DNA of 64,000 nt from Chromatiaceae bacterium (GCA_024235215.1 JACKMU010000002.1:434001-498000); one strand, 5' to 3'; numbered from the stretch's first letter, positions 25,725 to 34,842 are shown. Program-made: numbers and translations. The notes: a model not told the origin generated them from the letters alone.

Positions 25725-26518
25725 TGAAAACTGTGCTCTTCTGTCGGAAAGCGTCGCTCTTTGACGGCCTGCACATAGGCGGAGATCGCTGCTGGAATCG
25801 AGCCCGCCTCTGGCAAGAAGTCCTTGACGAAACGCGGACGTCTGCCAGAGCTGATACCGAGCATGTCGTATACCACCAGTACCTGTCCATCACAGTCGAC
25901 CCCGGCACCGATACCGATCACCGGTATCGTCAATATCCGACTGATCTCGGCGGCGAGCATCTTCGGCACGCACTCCAGAACCAGCATCTGGGCTCCGGCA
26001 GCCTCCAATGCCATCGCGTCCTCCTTGATCTCCCGGGCTGTCTCCTCGTCCTTGCCCTGAACCCGGTAACCGCCCAGCTTGTGCACGGATTGTGGCTGCA
26101 GACCAAGATGGGCACAAACCGGAATACCATTCATCGTGAGCTGCCTTACCGTCTCCAACTGGGTTGCGCCACCTTCCAGTTTGACCATGTGAGCGCCTCC
26201 ATCCTTCATCAGCCGGCTGGCGGTGTGCAACGCCTGATCCGGTGTGCTGTAGCTCATGAAAGGCATATCCGCGATAAGTAGTGCTTCGCGTCTGCCTCGG
26301 GCTACGCAGCGGGTATGGTAAACCATATCGTCGACACTCACCGGAAGTGTGCTCTCCTCTCCCTGGATGACCATACCGAGCGAATCTCCGACCAGGATCG
26401 AGTCCACCCCGGCCGCTTCCAGGACGCGGGTAAAACTGGCGTCGTAGCTGGTAAGCATTGTGATCTTCTCACCCTCTTTTTTCATCTGTACCAACGTTGC
26501 AATCGTTTTACGAGACAT
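25721..26518 (-). CDS. panB: 3-methyl-2-oxobutanoate hydroxymethyltransferase
   Basis: PanB makes ketopantoate from 2-oxoisovalerate and methylene-tetrahydrofolate, the first step of pantothenate synthesis. At 265 residues it is full length, with MLTSYDASFTRVLEAAGVDSILVGDSLGMV at the N-terminus (metal and substrate site), VKLEGG, VCAHLGLQPQSVHKLGGYRVQG and VIGIGAGVDCDGQVLV. A clear AGGAG lies five bases before the ATG. It leads the panB-panC pair; folK and pcnB lie upstream on the same strand, a common gammaproteobacterial order. No panD is seen in the window. Confidence 0.96.
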   Translation of the reverse strand: MSRKTIATLVQMKKEGEKITMLTSYDASFTRVLEAAGVDSILVGDSLGMVIQGEESTLPVSVDDMVYHTRCVARGRREALLIADMPFMSYSTPDQALHTASRLMKDGGAHMVKLEGGATQLETVRQLTMNGIPVCAHLGLQPQSVHKLGGYRVQGKDEETAREIKEDAMALEAAGAQMLVLECVPKMLAAEISRILTIPVIGIGAGVDCDGQVLVVYDMLGISSGRRPRFVKDFLPEAGSIPAAISAYVQAVKERRFPTEEHSFQ

Positions 26519-26689
26519 AAACTCTCCTACCAGTTCACATGAGCAAGCCCGGTTTACCTCCCAAGAGGTCTGTTTACCGATACCAGCAGCAATTCTTTTT
26601 TGTGCACCGCAATATAACCCACGAGCGAATCTTATGACACTATCTGTTCAGGCCGCCTCAGACCGGTCGATGGCGCAAACGCTGTTGCA

Positions 26690-27205
26690 TCAACAGAAAT
26701 TACCTACCTTGACCAATCCTTCGGTGGAGATGTCTGCGATCAGCGCAGCCACCTTGCCCAGCCCGGGGACACTCAGATCCGGTGCGATATCCAGCAGAGG
26801 ATAGAGTACGAAGGCGCGATGAGCTATGCCCGGATGCGGTATTTGGAGATCCGGCGTTTGTAACACCAGATCGCCAAACAGTAGCAGATCCAGATCCAGC
26901 GTGCGGGCTCCCCATCGCTCCCCTCGCACACGACCTTGCGCGTGTTCTATCGCCTGCAACGCTTGCAACAGCCGTTGCGGAGCCAGTCGGGTGACCATCC
27001 GGAAAACCACATTGAGGAAATCCGGTTGCGCCGGCGGCCCCATGGGAGGGGTGCGGTAGAGCGACGAACAGCGCAGTTCACCCGATTCCGGGAGTGCCTG
27101 TAACGCGCGGAATGCGCTCCGCAACTGCTGTTCGGGTTGCTCCAGGTTACTGCCTCCGCCGATGAATACCTCGACGCGATAAGCCAGAAGTTCCGCAGTA
27201 GCCAC
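26690..27205 (-). CDS. folK: 2-amino-4-hydroxy-6-hydroxymethyldihydropteridine pyrophosphokinase
   Basis: HPPK transfers pyrophosphate from ATP to the pterin in folate synthesis. Recognition rests on VFIGGGSNLEQPEQQL, SSLYRTPPMGPPAQPDFLNVV, GRVRGERWGARTLDLDLLLFG (the metal-binding DLD) and IPHPGIAHRAFVLYPLLDIAP. The frame is open far upstream into pcnB. The GTG at 27205, six bases after the pcnB stop, gives 171 residues, near the family's 160, and is preferred though it has no good ribosome-binding site; coupling to pcnB translation is likely. GGGSN replaces the more common GLGSN. Confidence 0.92.
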   Translation of the reverse strand: MATAELLAYRVEVFIGGGSNLEQPEQQLRSAFRALQALPESGELRCSSLYRTPPMGPPAQPDFLNVVFRMVTRLAPQRLLQALQAIEHAQGRVRGERWGARTLDLDLLLFGDLVLQTPDLQIPHPGIAHRAFVLYPLLDIAPDLSVPGLGKVAALIADISTEGLVKVGNFC

Positions 27206-27210
27206 GCGGA

Positions 27211-28563
27211 TCAGTCGTCTGCTGGCGAAACGGCACTGCTGCTCCGCCGCCGTCGCCGCCCTCTCCGAGGCTGGGTCGCCAGGGTGCTCAGCATGCGATT
27301 CTGGAGTTCCGGCTGTGCCTCCTGAATGGTGGTCCACCACTCGGCCAACTCGGGATCCGCTTCACCAGCCTCGGCACGAAGCAGCAGAAAATCATAGGCA
27401 GCTCTGAAGCGTGGATGCGTCATCAGACGCTTAGCTCGTTTGCCACCACGTTGATCCAGGCGGTGCTGCAGTTGCCAGATCTCCCGCATTGGCAGACTGA
27501 AACGTCGAGGAATGGAGGTCTGGGAGATCTGCCGTTCTATCACCTCTGCCCCCGCCTGTTGCACCGCGACCGCAGGGGCGTCACCCGACGCCACCAATGC
27601 ATTGGTCAACCGGCGTACTGGTTCCCACAGGAGTACCGCGTACAGAAAAGCCGGCGTTACCGGCTTGCCTTCCCTGATGCGCAGGTCAGTATTATGCAAT
27701 CCTCGCACGACGAAGGTGATTGGATATTCCTGATCCTGGTGAGCCAGACACTCGTCGGTCTCCGGAAACAACTCCGCGAACAGATTGTAGTGGCGCAGCT
27801 TTTCGAATGCCTGAACCGCGGTTCCGCTCATAAAGAGCTTGAGTATCTCTTCGAATAGACGGGCTGCCGGAACGCTGCGCAGCAGACTCGCGCATCGTGT
27901 CAGTGGTGCGGCGCAAGCCTCATCTATACGGAAACCGAGTTTGGCTGAAAAGCGCACTGCGCGCAGCATTCTGACCGGATCCTCCCGGTAGCGGGTCTCT
28001 GGATCACCCAGGAGACGCAGTACGCCCTTTTCCAGGTCATCCAAACCCTGCGTATAATCGATGACTGTGAAATCCTCGATATTGTAGTAGAGCGCGTTTA
28101 CTGTGAAATCGCGCCGCAGTGCATCTTCTTCGATGGTGCCGTAGACATTGTCGCGCAGCAACATGCCATTATCCGCAGTCCCGTTGGTCGGCCCATCCGC
28201 CTCCTGTACACCGCGAAATGTCGCAACCTCGATGATCTCCCGGCCAAAGTGCACATGTGCCAGACGAAAACGGCGCCCTATCAGGCGACAATTACGAAAT
28301 ACCGCCCGTACCTCTTCCGGTCGGGCATTGGTGGCAACGTCGAAATCCTTGGGTTCGCGCCCGAGCAATAGGTCGCGGACACCACCACCAACCAACAGCG
28401 CCGCAAAGCCGGCATTGTGCAACCGGTAGAGAACCTTGACCGCATTTTCGCTGATGTTGGCACGGGAGATATTGTGCTCGGAGCGACGAATAATTGTGGG
28501 AGTGACTATCTTATTATTCCTTAATTGCTGCATTGGGTAACCGCCAAGCCCGTGCATCAGCAA
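27211..28563 (-). CDS. pcnB: Poly(A) polymerase I
   Basis: PcnB adds poly(A) tails that mark RNA for decay and controls some plasmid copy numbers. The nucleotidyltransferase motif is clear: LLVGGGVRDLLLGREPKDFDVATNA, with the catalytic DFD, then RRFRLAHVHFG, RRDFTVNALYYNIEDF and ALLRLLGDPETRYREDPVRMLRAVRFSAKLG, the class II polymerase neck. The C-terminus is basic (GRRRRRRS), as in PcnB. The frame begins at TTG 28563; ATGs at 28557 and 28533 are alternative starts, none with a good ribosome-binding site. CCA-adding enzymes are relatives, but the long basic C-terminus favours PcnB. Confidence 0.9.
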   Translation of the reverse strand: MLMHGLGGYPMQQLRNNKIVTPTIIRRSEHNISRANISENAVKVLYRLHNAGFAALLVGGGVRDLLLGREPKDFDVATNARPEEVRAVFRNCRLIGRRFRLAHVHFGREIIEVATFRGVQEADGPTNGTADNGMLLRDNVYGTIEEDALRRDFTVNALYYNIEDFTVIDYTQGLDDLEKGVLRLLGDPETRYREDPVRMLRAVRFSAKLGFRIDEACAAPLTRCASLLRSVPAARLFEEILKLFMSGTAVQAFEKLRHYNLFAELFPETDECLAHQDQEYPITFVVRGLHNTDLRIREGKPVTPAFLYAVLLWEPVRRLTNALVASGDAPAVAVQQAGAEVIERQISQTSIPRRFSLPMREIWQLQHRLDQRGGKRAKRLMTHPRFRAAYDFLLLRAEAGEADPELAEWWTTIQEAQPELQNRMLSTLATQPRRGRRRRRSSSAVSPADD

Positions 28564-28601
28564 GGATTGGGGATGAGTTTAAAAAAACCGCGGCCATACA
28601 C

Positions 28602-28629
28602 TTGAGACCGACGTAAGCTTGCGTATAAT
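28602..28629 (+). promoter_or_regulatory. Sigma-70 promoter of the tRNA-Glu gene
   Basis: TTGAGA at 28602-28607 and a perfect TATAAT at 28624-28629 are separated by 16 bp and lie about 20 bp before the tRNA. This is the best promoter match in the window and fits a strongly expressed tRNA gene. Confidence 0.85.
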
Positions 28630-28649
28630 ACACCTCCTCGCTACGAGAC

Positions 28650-28725
28650 GCTCCCTTCGTCTAGCGGCCTAGGACGCTGGCCTCTCACGCCGGTAACAGG
28701 GGTTCGAAACCCCTAGGGAGCGCCA
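28650..28725 (+). tRNA. tRNA-Glu (anticodon CTC)
   Basis: A 76-base cloverleaf with encoded CCA. The acceptor stem pairs GCTCCCT with AGGGAGC, the D-arm reads TCGTCTAGCGGCCTAGGA, the anticodon loop is CTCTCAC with CTC at positions 34-36, and the T-arm is AGGGGTTCGAAACCCCT. The body is very close to bacterial tRNA-Glu. CTC reads GAG codons only, so it supplements the usual TTC isoacceptor. Confidence 0.95.
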
Positions 28726-28735
28726 ATTGAACATC

Positions 28736-28768
28736 AAGGACTTACAGGCCCACTGTAGTCCTTTTTTT
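28736..28768 (+). terminator. Rho-independent terminator of tRNA-Glu
   Basis: AAGGACTTACA pairs with TGTAGTCCTT around a 7-base loop (one bulged base) and runs into seven T residues. It lies 10 bp after the tRNA CCA end. Confidence 0.85.
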
Positions 28769-28964
28769 GTTGCATGAGACTGTGCTCGTGCAGATCCAGC
28801 AAGCGCTGTCGATATTTTACATGCACCGTAGACAAGAACGTGGCTTAATTCAGATTGCACCAGACCGGTTCATCGCGCACCTCTCCAAGCCGCTGGCGAC
28901 CGGGGGGAACTGCCCAAAGTTAGACTGATCACCCGTTCTTAACCCGTTTCGGAGGAGAGTTCAA

Positions 28965-29582
28965 TTGGAGATCGCCTGTCTTGACCTGGAAGGGGTGCTG
29001 GTCCCCGAGATTTGGATCAACTTCGCCAAACGCACCGGGATCGACGAATTGAAGGCCACTACCCGGGATATTCCGGATTACGATGTCCTGATGCAGCAGC
29101 GGTTGCGTATTCTGGCACAGCACCGTCTCGGATTGCCTGATATTCAACAGGTTATCGATGGCATGGGGCCGCTGGAAGGGGCAAGGGAGTTTCTCGACTG
29201 GCTGCGCGAACGCTTTCAGGTGATCATCCTATCCGATACTTTCTATGAGTTTGCTGCCCCGCTGATGCGCCAGCTCGGCCATCCGACACTGCTCTGTCAT
29301 CGGTTGAGTGTGGACGAAAATGGGTCGGTCCGCGCCTACCATCTGCGACAGAAGGATCCGAAGCGAGCATCCGTCAGAGCGCTGCACAGTCTGAACTTCC
29401 GGATTATTGCTGCCGGCGACTCATACAACGACACCAGCATGCTGTCAGAAGCAGACCGGGGCATCCTCTTCCGTCCTCCGCAGAATGTGATTGACGAGTT
29501 TCCCCAGTATCCTGTGGTGCATGACTACGAGACGTTTCGCCAGGCATTCTGTGACGCGAGTGAACGAAATCTGATACTCTGA
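28965..29582 (+). CDS. thrH: ThrH: phosphoserine/phosphohomoserine phosphatase-transferase
   Basis: A HAD-superfamily enzyme of 205 residues. The nucleophile motif is CLDLEGVLVPEIWI, which replaces the usual DxDxT with DLEGV, typical of ThrH. IILSDTFYEFAAPLM holds motif II, and AAGDSYNDTSML motif IV. ThrH can dephosphorylate phosphoserine and pass phosphate to homoserine. The start is TTG at 28965: an excellent GGAGGAGA (28951-28958) is spaced six bases from it and no ATG is near. The gene lies between tRNA-Glu and the signalling genes. Confidence 0.92.
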   Translation: MEIACLDLEGVLVPEIWINFAKRTGIDELKATTRDIPDYDVLMQQRLRILAQHRLGLPDIQQVIDGMGPLEGAREFLDWLRERFQVIILSDTFYEFAAPLMRQLGHPTLLCHRLSVDENGSVRAYHLRQKDPKRASVRALHSLNFRIIAAGDSYNDTSMLSEADRGILFRPPQNVIDEFPQYPVVHDYETFRQAFCDASERNLIL

Positions 29583-29796
29583 GTGATACAGGCGAGATGC
29601 TTGCTACAGCGCAGCATCCGTATTAACGGCCAGTTGCTGAAGACCAACCCGTGCTAATCAGCAGGAAAGTCTCTGCTTCGGAAAGCCTGCATTGAGTACG
29701 GCATCAAGTTGTTCCCCTGTCTGCCGTTATTACCAGGGTCAACCGGGAGAGCAACTGCTCGCCACGGGCTACTCCAATCCTCTCAGGCCGATCAAA

Positions 29797-30597
29797 ATGA
29801 CGCTAAAGCTTGGAGACTTGATCGTGCTCCTGACTGAGCCGTCGGGTACACAGCAGAAGATCATCAAAAATTGTTTGGACAGGCTCGGCGTCTGCAGAGT
29901 CGAGAGCGTCGCCAATGGCAGTGATGCACTGAATGCGATGCTGACGCGCCTACCCGATCTGGTGATCAGCTCACTCTATCTGCCTGACATGTCGGGAACT
30001 GAGCTGCTGGAGACCATGCGCAGCAACCCGCAACTGCAGGATCTACCGTTTCTGTTGATTTCCAGTGAGACGCGCATTCGCTACCTGGACCCGATCCGTC
30101 AGGCTGGCGCGATCGCGATTCTGCCTAAGCCCTTCGCTCAGCAGGATCTGAGAATAGCGCTCGTAGCGACTCTGGACCAACTCGAACCGGAAGCACTGCA
30201 GCTGAGCGACATCGAAAATATCGAAATTCTGCTGGTGGATGATAGCCCCATTTCGAGAAAATTCATCAGGAGATCGCTCGAAGCCATGGGACTGGAGAGG
30301 TTTTCCGAGGCAGCAAACGGCGTCGAGGCGGCGCAACTGATAGCAGACCGATTCTTCGATCTGATTGTCACCGACTACAATATGCCCCAGATGAGCGGCG
30401 ACAAGCTGCTGGATTATATCCGAAAAGAGAGCCCCCAAGCCGCGGTGCCGGTGTTGATGGTAACCAGTGAGAATGACAACCAGCGGCTGGCTGCGGTACA
30501 GAAAGCAGGTGTCTCCGCACTTTGTGACAAACCATTCCTCCCCGAAACCATGCGCAATCTGGTACAGAAACTGCTATCGGAAACAGAGTGGTCATAA
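29797..30597 (+). CDS. Double-receiver response regulator with a degenerate first receiver
   Basis: Two CheY-like receiver domains in tandem and nothing else (266 residues from the ATG at 29797). In the first (about 5-130) the phosphoacceptor position is serine S59 (PDLVISSLYLPDMSG), while the conserved lysine remains in LPKPF. It probably cannot be phosphorylated. The second (about 140-265) is complete: LLVDDSPISR, D193 in IVTDYNMPQMSG, T/S in MVTSEN and K in CDKPF. The frame is open for 35 codons upstream, but that sequence is uncharacteristic, so the internal ATG is preferred. With no output domain, it may be a phosphate sink or relay for the RpfC and HPt proteins next door. Confidence 0.85.
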   Translation: MTLKLGDLIVLLTEPSGTQQKIIKNCLDRLGVCRVESVANGSDALNAMLTRLPDLVISSLYLPDMSGTELLETMRSNPQLQDLPFLLISSETRIRYLDPIRQAGAIAILPKPFAQQDLRIALVATLDQLEPEALQLSDIENIEILLVDDSPISRKFIRRSLEAMGLERFSEAANGVEAAQLIADRFFDLIVTDYNMPQMSGDKLLDYIRKESPQAAVPVLMVTSENDNQRLAAVQKAGVSALCDKPFLPETMRNLVQKLLSETEWS

Positions 30598-30738
30598 TGC
30601 ACAGTTTTTAGGATCTAGACTCGCTATCATTTTGTTTTTAAATTATTTACACTAATCAGAGTAGCTTGAGAGAAGAGAGTATTCGAGTCCCGAACAAAGG
30701 ATTGCCAGATCATTAACCCGCAGCCCGGAACCTGACTC

Positions 30739-31797
30739 ATGTCCACTGTGCTAATCCTTGATGACCAGTCAATCAGCAGAATGATCCTCGAGGAGCTGAT
30801 CCGCTCCATCGACAAAGATATCAATGTCGAAAGTTTTTCCGATCCGGTCAAGGCGCTCGATTGGGCCAAGCGTAACCGCCACGACCTGGTGATCACTGAC
30901 TTTAAAATGCCGGTGATGGATGGCGTCGAATTCACTCAATGGATCAGACAGATCCCTGCGTCCGTGGACGTCCCGGTAGTGATCATCACCTGCGTGGACG
31001 ACAAATCGGTTCGATATCGTGCGCTTGAAGCGGGTGCCACAGATTTTCTGTCCAAACCGATCGATCATCACGAATGCCGGGCCCGCTGCCGAAATCTACT
31101 GCAGCTGCGTCAGCAGCAGCAGATCATCAAAGACCGGGCACGTTGGTTGGAACAGGAGGTTTTCACCAAGACCCACGAGCTGGAACAGCGTGAAAAGGAG
31201 ACGCTGCTGCGTTTGGCCAAGGCTGGAGAGTATCGCGATGAAGAGACCGGAAATCATGTGATACGCATGGCCGAATATGCTTTTGTGATAGCTCGGGAGC
31301 TTGATCTGGATGAGGAGACCTGCAATGTCATCCGACATGCCGCACCCATGCACGACATTGGCAAAATCGGCGTTCCTGATCAGATACTGCTGAAGCGGGG
31401 TAAATTGACCCAGCAGGAACGCTCCAGCATGCAGGTACATACTCAGATCGGGTATGAGATCCTGAAAGACAGCCCATCATGCTTTCTCAAGGCTGGGGCG
31501 CTGATCGCTCTTGGCCATCATGAGCGCTATGACGGCAAAGGCTATCCAAACGCACTGCAAGGAGAGAAAACACCGATCGAAGCCCGGGTGGCCACGGTCG
31601 CCGATGTATTCGATGCGTTGATGTCTGAACGACCCTACAAACTGGCATGGACCATGGAGAGGACCCTGGAGTATATGCGTGAGCAACGAGGTCGTCATTT
31701 CGACCCCGCTTGTATCGATGCGTTCTTCAGCCAGCTGGAAAAAATAGTCTCCATCAAAAACCAGTTTTCCGATCAAGCGCAGTCAGTCGGCGTCTGA
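30739..31797 (+). CDS. rpfG: RpfG-type response regulator: receiver plus HD-GYP c-di-GMP phosphodiesterase
   Basis: A receiver domain (LILDDQSISR, phosphoacceptor D54 in VITDFKMPVMDG, K in LSKPID) is followed by a linker helix and an HD-GYP domain (HAAPMHDIGKIGVPD, later GHHERYDGKGYP). In Xanthomonas, RpfG is phosphorylated by RpfC when DSF is sensed and then degrades cyclic di-GMP. All catalytic motifs look intact, so activity is expected. At 352 residues it is close to RpfG (about 378). It stands 142 bp after the double-receiver gene and only 3 bp before the kinase-less RpfC gene, so these are one operon. The rpfC and rpfF homologues nearby support the name. Confidence 0.9.
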   Translation: MSTVLILDDQSISRMILEELIRSIDKDINVESFSDPVKALDWAKRNRHDLVITDFKMPVMDGVEFTQWIRQIPASVDVPVVIITCVDDKSVRYRALEAGATDFLSKPIDHHECRARCRNLLQLRQQQQIIKDRARWLEQEVFTKTHELEQREKETLLRLAKAGEYRDEETGNHVIRMAEYAFVIARELDLDEETCNVIRHAAPMHDIGKIGVPDQILLKRGKLTQQERSSMQVHTQIGYEILKDSPSCFLKAGALIALGHHERYDGKGYPNALQGEKTPIEARVATVADVFDALMSERPYKLAWTMERTLEYMREQRGRHFDPACIDAFFSQLEKIVSIKNQFSDQAQSVGV

Positions 31798-31800
31798 TCC

Positions 31801-33738
31801 ATGCACGACGAAGAGCACAGCTCAACAGGGAAGCACGATAACGACATCGAAAGCCGGCAGCCGGCCGCAACCGGGAGAGAGCACCAACAGGCAATCACCC
31901 GATTGTGTGTCGGCTCCACACTGCTTCTTGCTGTTCTGCTGTTGGCATTTTGGCGACTGCCTGACTCCGACATAACAGCAACTGCGGTGGTAACAGCCGT
32001 AGGGATGGCTCTCTTCCTGGTGCCGCTGGGACTGCTCCTGGCAATTCGCAGAAGACCGGAAGCGTACCCGAAGCGCTTATTCGGCGCCCTCCTTTTCGAC
32101 ACGGTTGCATTGACCGGAGTGATCTACCTGGGTGGTGCGGTCACCTCTCCGTTGTGCATCGGCTACGGCTGGATCATTTTCGATTATACTCGCCGTTACG
32201 GAAGAGCGCTCCTTTACCCGAGTGCCGTGGCCTCGTTTCTCAGCTTTGCTGCGCTGCTCTTATTCAGTGATTTCTGGCATGCAAACACCAGCCTCGGCTT
32301 GTCGTTTCTGGCGATGATCTTGCTGTTACCCGTTTACCTAAAAAACTCGGGCTCGGACGGGAGAGCACAGCCGACTGCGACGCCAGCCACAACCAACAAC
32401 GCTCAACCTGAAAAAATGGAAAACAATGCCATGGAGACCAAGGTCAACAGTTCGCGGGACGAGGCAAACAGCCTCTCCAACAGAAGAGTGCTGTTGGTGT
32501 CGAACGATAGCGAAGACCGCCATGGTATTCAGCGGCAGCTATCCAGCTGGGATACCCGTAACAACCGCAGCAGCAACGCTGCGCGCGCCTTCTACGACCT
32601 GATCGCCGCAGCGAAAGTTGGGGATCCCTACCAGGTTCTGATCGTTGACCAGGGGCGTCTGGGCATGGACGCAGCGCAGTTTGCCAGTGCAGTCCGCGCC
32701 GAGACGATGTTGCAGAGCCTCTATCTGATCCATGTCGGCTCAGACCACCAGAGCCAACAGCGCGACCGTTTGCTGAATGCCGGCTTCACCAAACTGATCT
32801 CCACACCGTTGAACAAGACCTTCCTGTTCAACGCGCTGCACAATACCTACACACAGCCTGAAGCGAGTAGCCAGGTGGTACGGTTGATTGACCGCTACAA
32901 CGGTGATCGCAGCAGTCAACCGCTCAGTATATTGCTGGCGGACAGCAGTCTCAGTACGCGGCAGCGTGTCAGTTCGATCCTGCAGAGGGCGGGACATCGC
33001 GTTTTCATGGTTGACAACGGCGCCCGGGTGTTGGACGCCCTTGACAGCCACCGCTTCGATCTGGCGATCGTCTCTCTGGAACTCAGCGAGATAACCGGAC
33101 TGGAAGCGTTCAAGCTCTACCGCTTTACCCGTGTCGATAAACCCTGGGTACCTTTCATCCTACTGGTCGAGCGACTGAACCCCGATCTGCTGAAGCGCTG
33201 CACCGACGCCGGCATCAACGCAACGGTACTGGAGAGTGCCGACTCGCGCAGCTACCTCGAAGCAGTAGCGCGTGTTGTACGCGAGAGTGGTGATGACGCC
33301 GAGTCCGGTATTTCAACCCGGAACTTCGCTGCAACCCGATCAGGAGGCAGTTCCACTGACGCAGGGGTCCTGGATATCAACCGATTGATGGAGATCGAAC
33401 GGCTGGGTGGCGGCGTCCGCTTTCTCTCCGACCTGATCGACAGCTTCAACCGGGATAATCGACACATTCTCACCCAGATGAAATCCGTGGCGAGAAACGC
33501 CGAAGCGAAACAGTTTCGCGACCTCGGACACGCACTCAAGGATGCAGCCGGAAGCCTGGGTACCCTGAAGCTCTACCGACTCGGAACCGTCGCTTCCAGA
33601 CTTTCGGACAAAGACTTCCACGAATGCGCCAACACGCTGATACAGGAGATAACCGAGTGCTGCCGCATCACCAACAACGCGCTGCACGCTTATCTACTGG
33701 GTCAACTCCCTTCGGAAACTGACAGTCTGCGGGACTGA
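31801..33738 (+). CDS. RpfC-like membrane protein lacking the kinase domain, with two degenerate receivers and an HPt
   Basis: A 645-residue protein that matches RpfC at both ends. The first 180 residues have about five hydrophobic segments like the RpfC input domain. There is no HisKA or ATPase; a low-complexity linker (about 183-225) takes its place. Two receiver-like domains follow. In the second (about 378-495) the phosphoacceptor is replaced by S425 (AIVSLELSEITG, aligned with D644 of the full RpfC). The C-terminal HPt domain is intact, with H577 in GHALKDAAGSLG. It cannot autophosphorylate, but it might bind DSF and accept or pass phosphate through the HPt. RpfH of Xanthomonas is a shorter protein resembling only the RpfC input domain. 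It is tightly linked to rpfG. Confidence 0.85.
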   Translation: MHDEEHSSTGKHDNDIESRQPAATGREHQQAITRLCVGSTLLLAVLLLAFWRLPDSDITATAVVTAVGMALFLVPLGLLLAIRRRPEAYPKRLFGALLFDTVALTGVIYLGGAVTSPLCIGYGWIIFDYTRRYGRALLYPSAVASFLSFAALLLFSDFWHANTSLGLSFLAMILLLPVYLKNSGSDGRAQPTATPATTNNAQPEKMENNAMETKVNSSRDEANSLSNRRVLLVSNDSEDRHGIQRQLSSWDTRNNRSSNAARAFYDLIAAAKVGDPYQVLIVDQGRLGMDAAQFASAVRAETMLQSLYLIHVGSDHQSQQRDRLLNAGFTKLISTPLNKTFLFNALHNTYTQPEASSQVVRLIDRYNGDRSSQPLSILLADSSLSTRQRVSSILQRAGHRVFMVDNGARVLDALDSHRFDLAIVSLELSEITGLEAFKLYRFTRVDKPWVPFILLVERLNPDLLKRCTDAGINATVLESADSRSYLEAVARVVRESGDDAESGISTRNFAATRSGGSSTDAGVLDINRLMEIERLGGGVRFLSDLIDSFNRDNRHILTQMKSVARNAEAKQFRDLGHALKDAAGSLGTLKLYRLGTVASRLSDKDFHECANTLIQEITECCRITNNALHAYLLGQLPSETDSLRD

Positions 33739-33771
33739 TTCGGGCTGCAGACCATCAGCCGTTGGTCGGTC

Positions 33772-34842
33772 ATGAACGACACAGTGAAGCAGTTGCACCA
33801 AGCGGGAATATTCGCTCACGGCTCGGATGAGCTGATGCGCTACGAAGAGCGGCTGACGCGCTACTTCACCCGTCACTACCTGCACTTGAACAGATCGCCG
33901 GTAACGCTTACCGAGGCGAACATTCCGACTCGGGAAGGGCCGATGTGGGACCAGACAGCAGCGTTGATGGAGCAACATTTCGACACCGAATTCAAACTGT
34001 TCAGCGCCTTTCTTGATCAGCGTTTCCTGGCCTATACCATGGCTTATTATGGTGAGAATGTGACGCAGATTCTCGCTTCGCAGGCATCTCTGGAGGAGGC
34101 GGAGCAGGCCAAGTTCGATCTGATCTGCCGACGCGCGGAAGTGCATGGCGACGAACGGATCCTCAATATCGGCTGCGGTTTCGGCCCGCTGGAAACCTAC
34201 CTCTGCCAGCGTTACCCACAATTGGAGATCACCAGCATCACCCCGAGCCGGGTACAGGCTGATTTCATCCGACACTGCCTGGAAAATCCAGCACATCCTC
34301 TGTTTCGGTGTAATCTGCGCTTGATCGAAGGGGATTTCGGTGAAGTTCCACTGGAGTTGCTCGGCATCGGAGAATATGACCTGATCACAGCGATCGGCGC
34401 TTTCGAGCATGTTCACAACCTGTATGCGGCGTTCCAGCGGATTCACCATCTGCTACGACCCTCCGGCCGCGTCTTTCTCCACCTGATCGTCTCACGACCG
34501 GTATTCCCGCAGTATCACGATTCGAGCAAGACGCTGATCGGCCGGTTCTTCCCCGGAGGACACATCTGGCCGATGGAGATATTTGATCTGCAGACCGATT
34601 TTTTCCGGTTGGAAAAGCGCTGGTATTTGAATGGACTCAACTACTGGCGTACCCTGGATTCTTGGCATCAGCGTTTCTGGGAGAATATCGAACAACTCTA
34701 CCCGGCGCTGCTCTCGGAGCGGGAGATCCGTCACTGGAACGACTATTTCGTGCTTTGTAAGGTGGTGCTGTTTGCGCCTTGCAATGGAGCCATCTACGGC
34801 AACGGCCACTTCCGCTTCAGCAGGAGAGATAGCGCCGTCTAA
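33772..34842 (+). CDS. CFA-synthase-like SAM-dependent methyltransferase
   Basis: A 356-residue methyltransferase of the cyclopropane fatty acid synthase group. The SAM-binding motif is ILNIGCGFGPLETYL (about 130-144), followed by SITPSRVQADFI, AIGAFEHVHNLYAAF and the late FFPGGHIWPMEIF and YWRTLDSWHQRFWEN blocks shared with CFA synthase and coclaurine N-methyltransferase-like enzymes. Substrates in this family are unsaturated fatty acyl chains or amines. Its position, 33 bp after the RpfC-like gene and near an ACP, a ketoacyl synthase and RpfF, suggests it modifies an acyl chain of the signal, but this is inference. Its TAA stop lies inside the sequence duplicated from the ketoacyl synthase 3' end, so the C-terminal boundary is the duplication junction. 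Confidence 0.82.
   Translation: MNDTVKQLHQAGIFAHGSDELMRYEERLTRYFTRHYLHLNRSPVTLTEANIPTREGPMWDQTAALMEQHFDTEFKLFSAFLDQRFLAYTMAYYGENVTQILASQASLEEAEQAKFDLICRRAEVHGDERILNIGCGFGPLETYLCQRYPQLEITSITPSRVQADFIRHCLENPAHPLFRCNLRLIEGDFGEVPLELLGIGEYDLITAIGAFEHVHNLYAAFQRIHHLLRPSGRVFLHLIVSRPVFPQYHDSSKTLIGRFFPGGHIWPMEIFDLQTDFFRLEKRWYLNGLNYWRTLDSWHQRFWENIEQLYPALLSEREIRHWNDYFVLCKVVLFAPCNGAIYGNGHFRFSRRDSAV

Noticed and set aside
28650..28725. tRNA-Glu as an attachment site
   Set aside because: Housekeeping genes lie on both sides, and no integrase or second copy of the tRNA 3' end was seen nearby.
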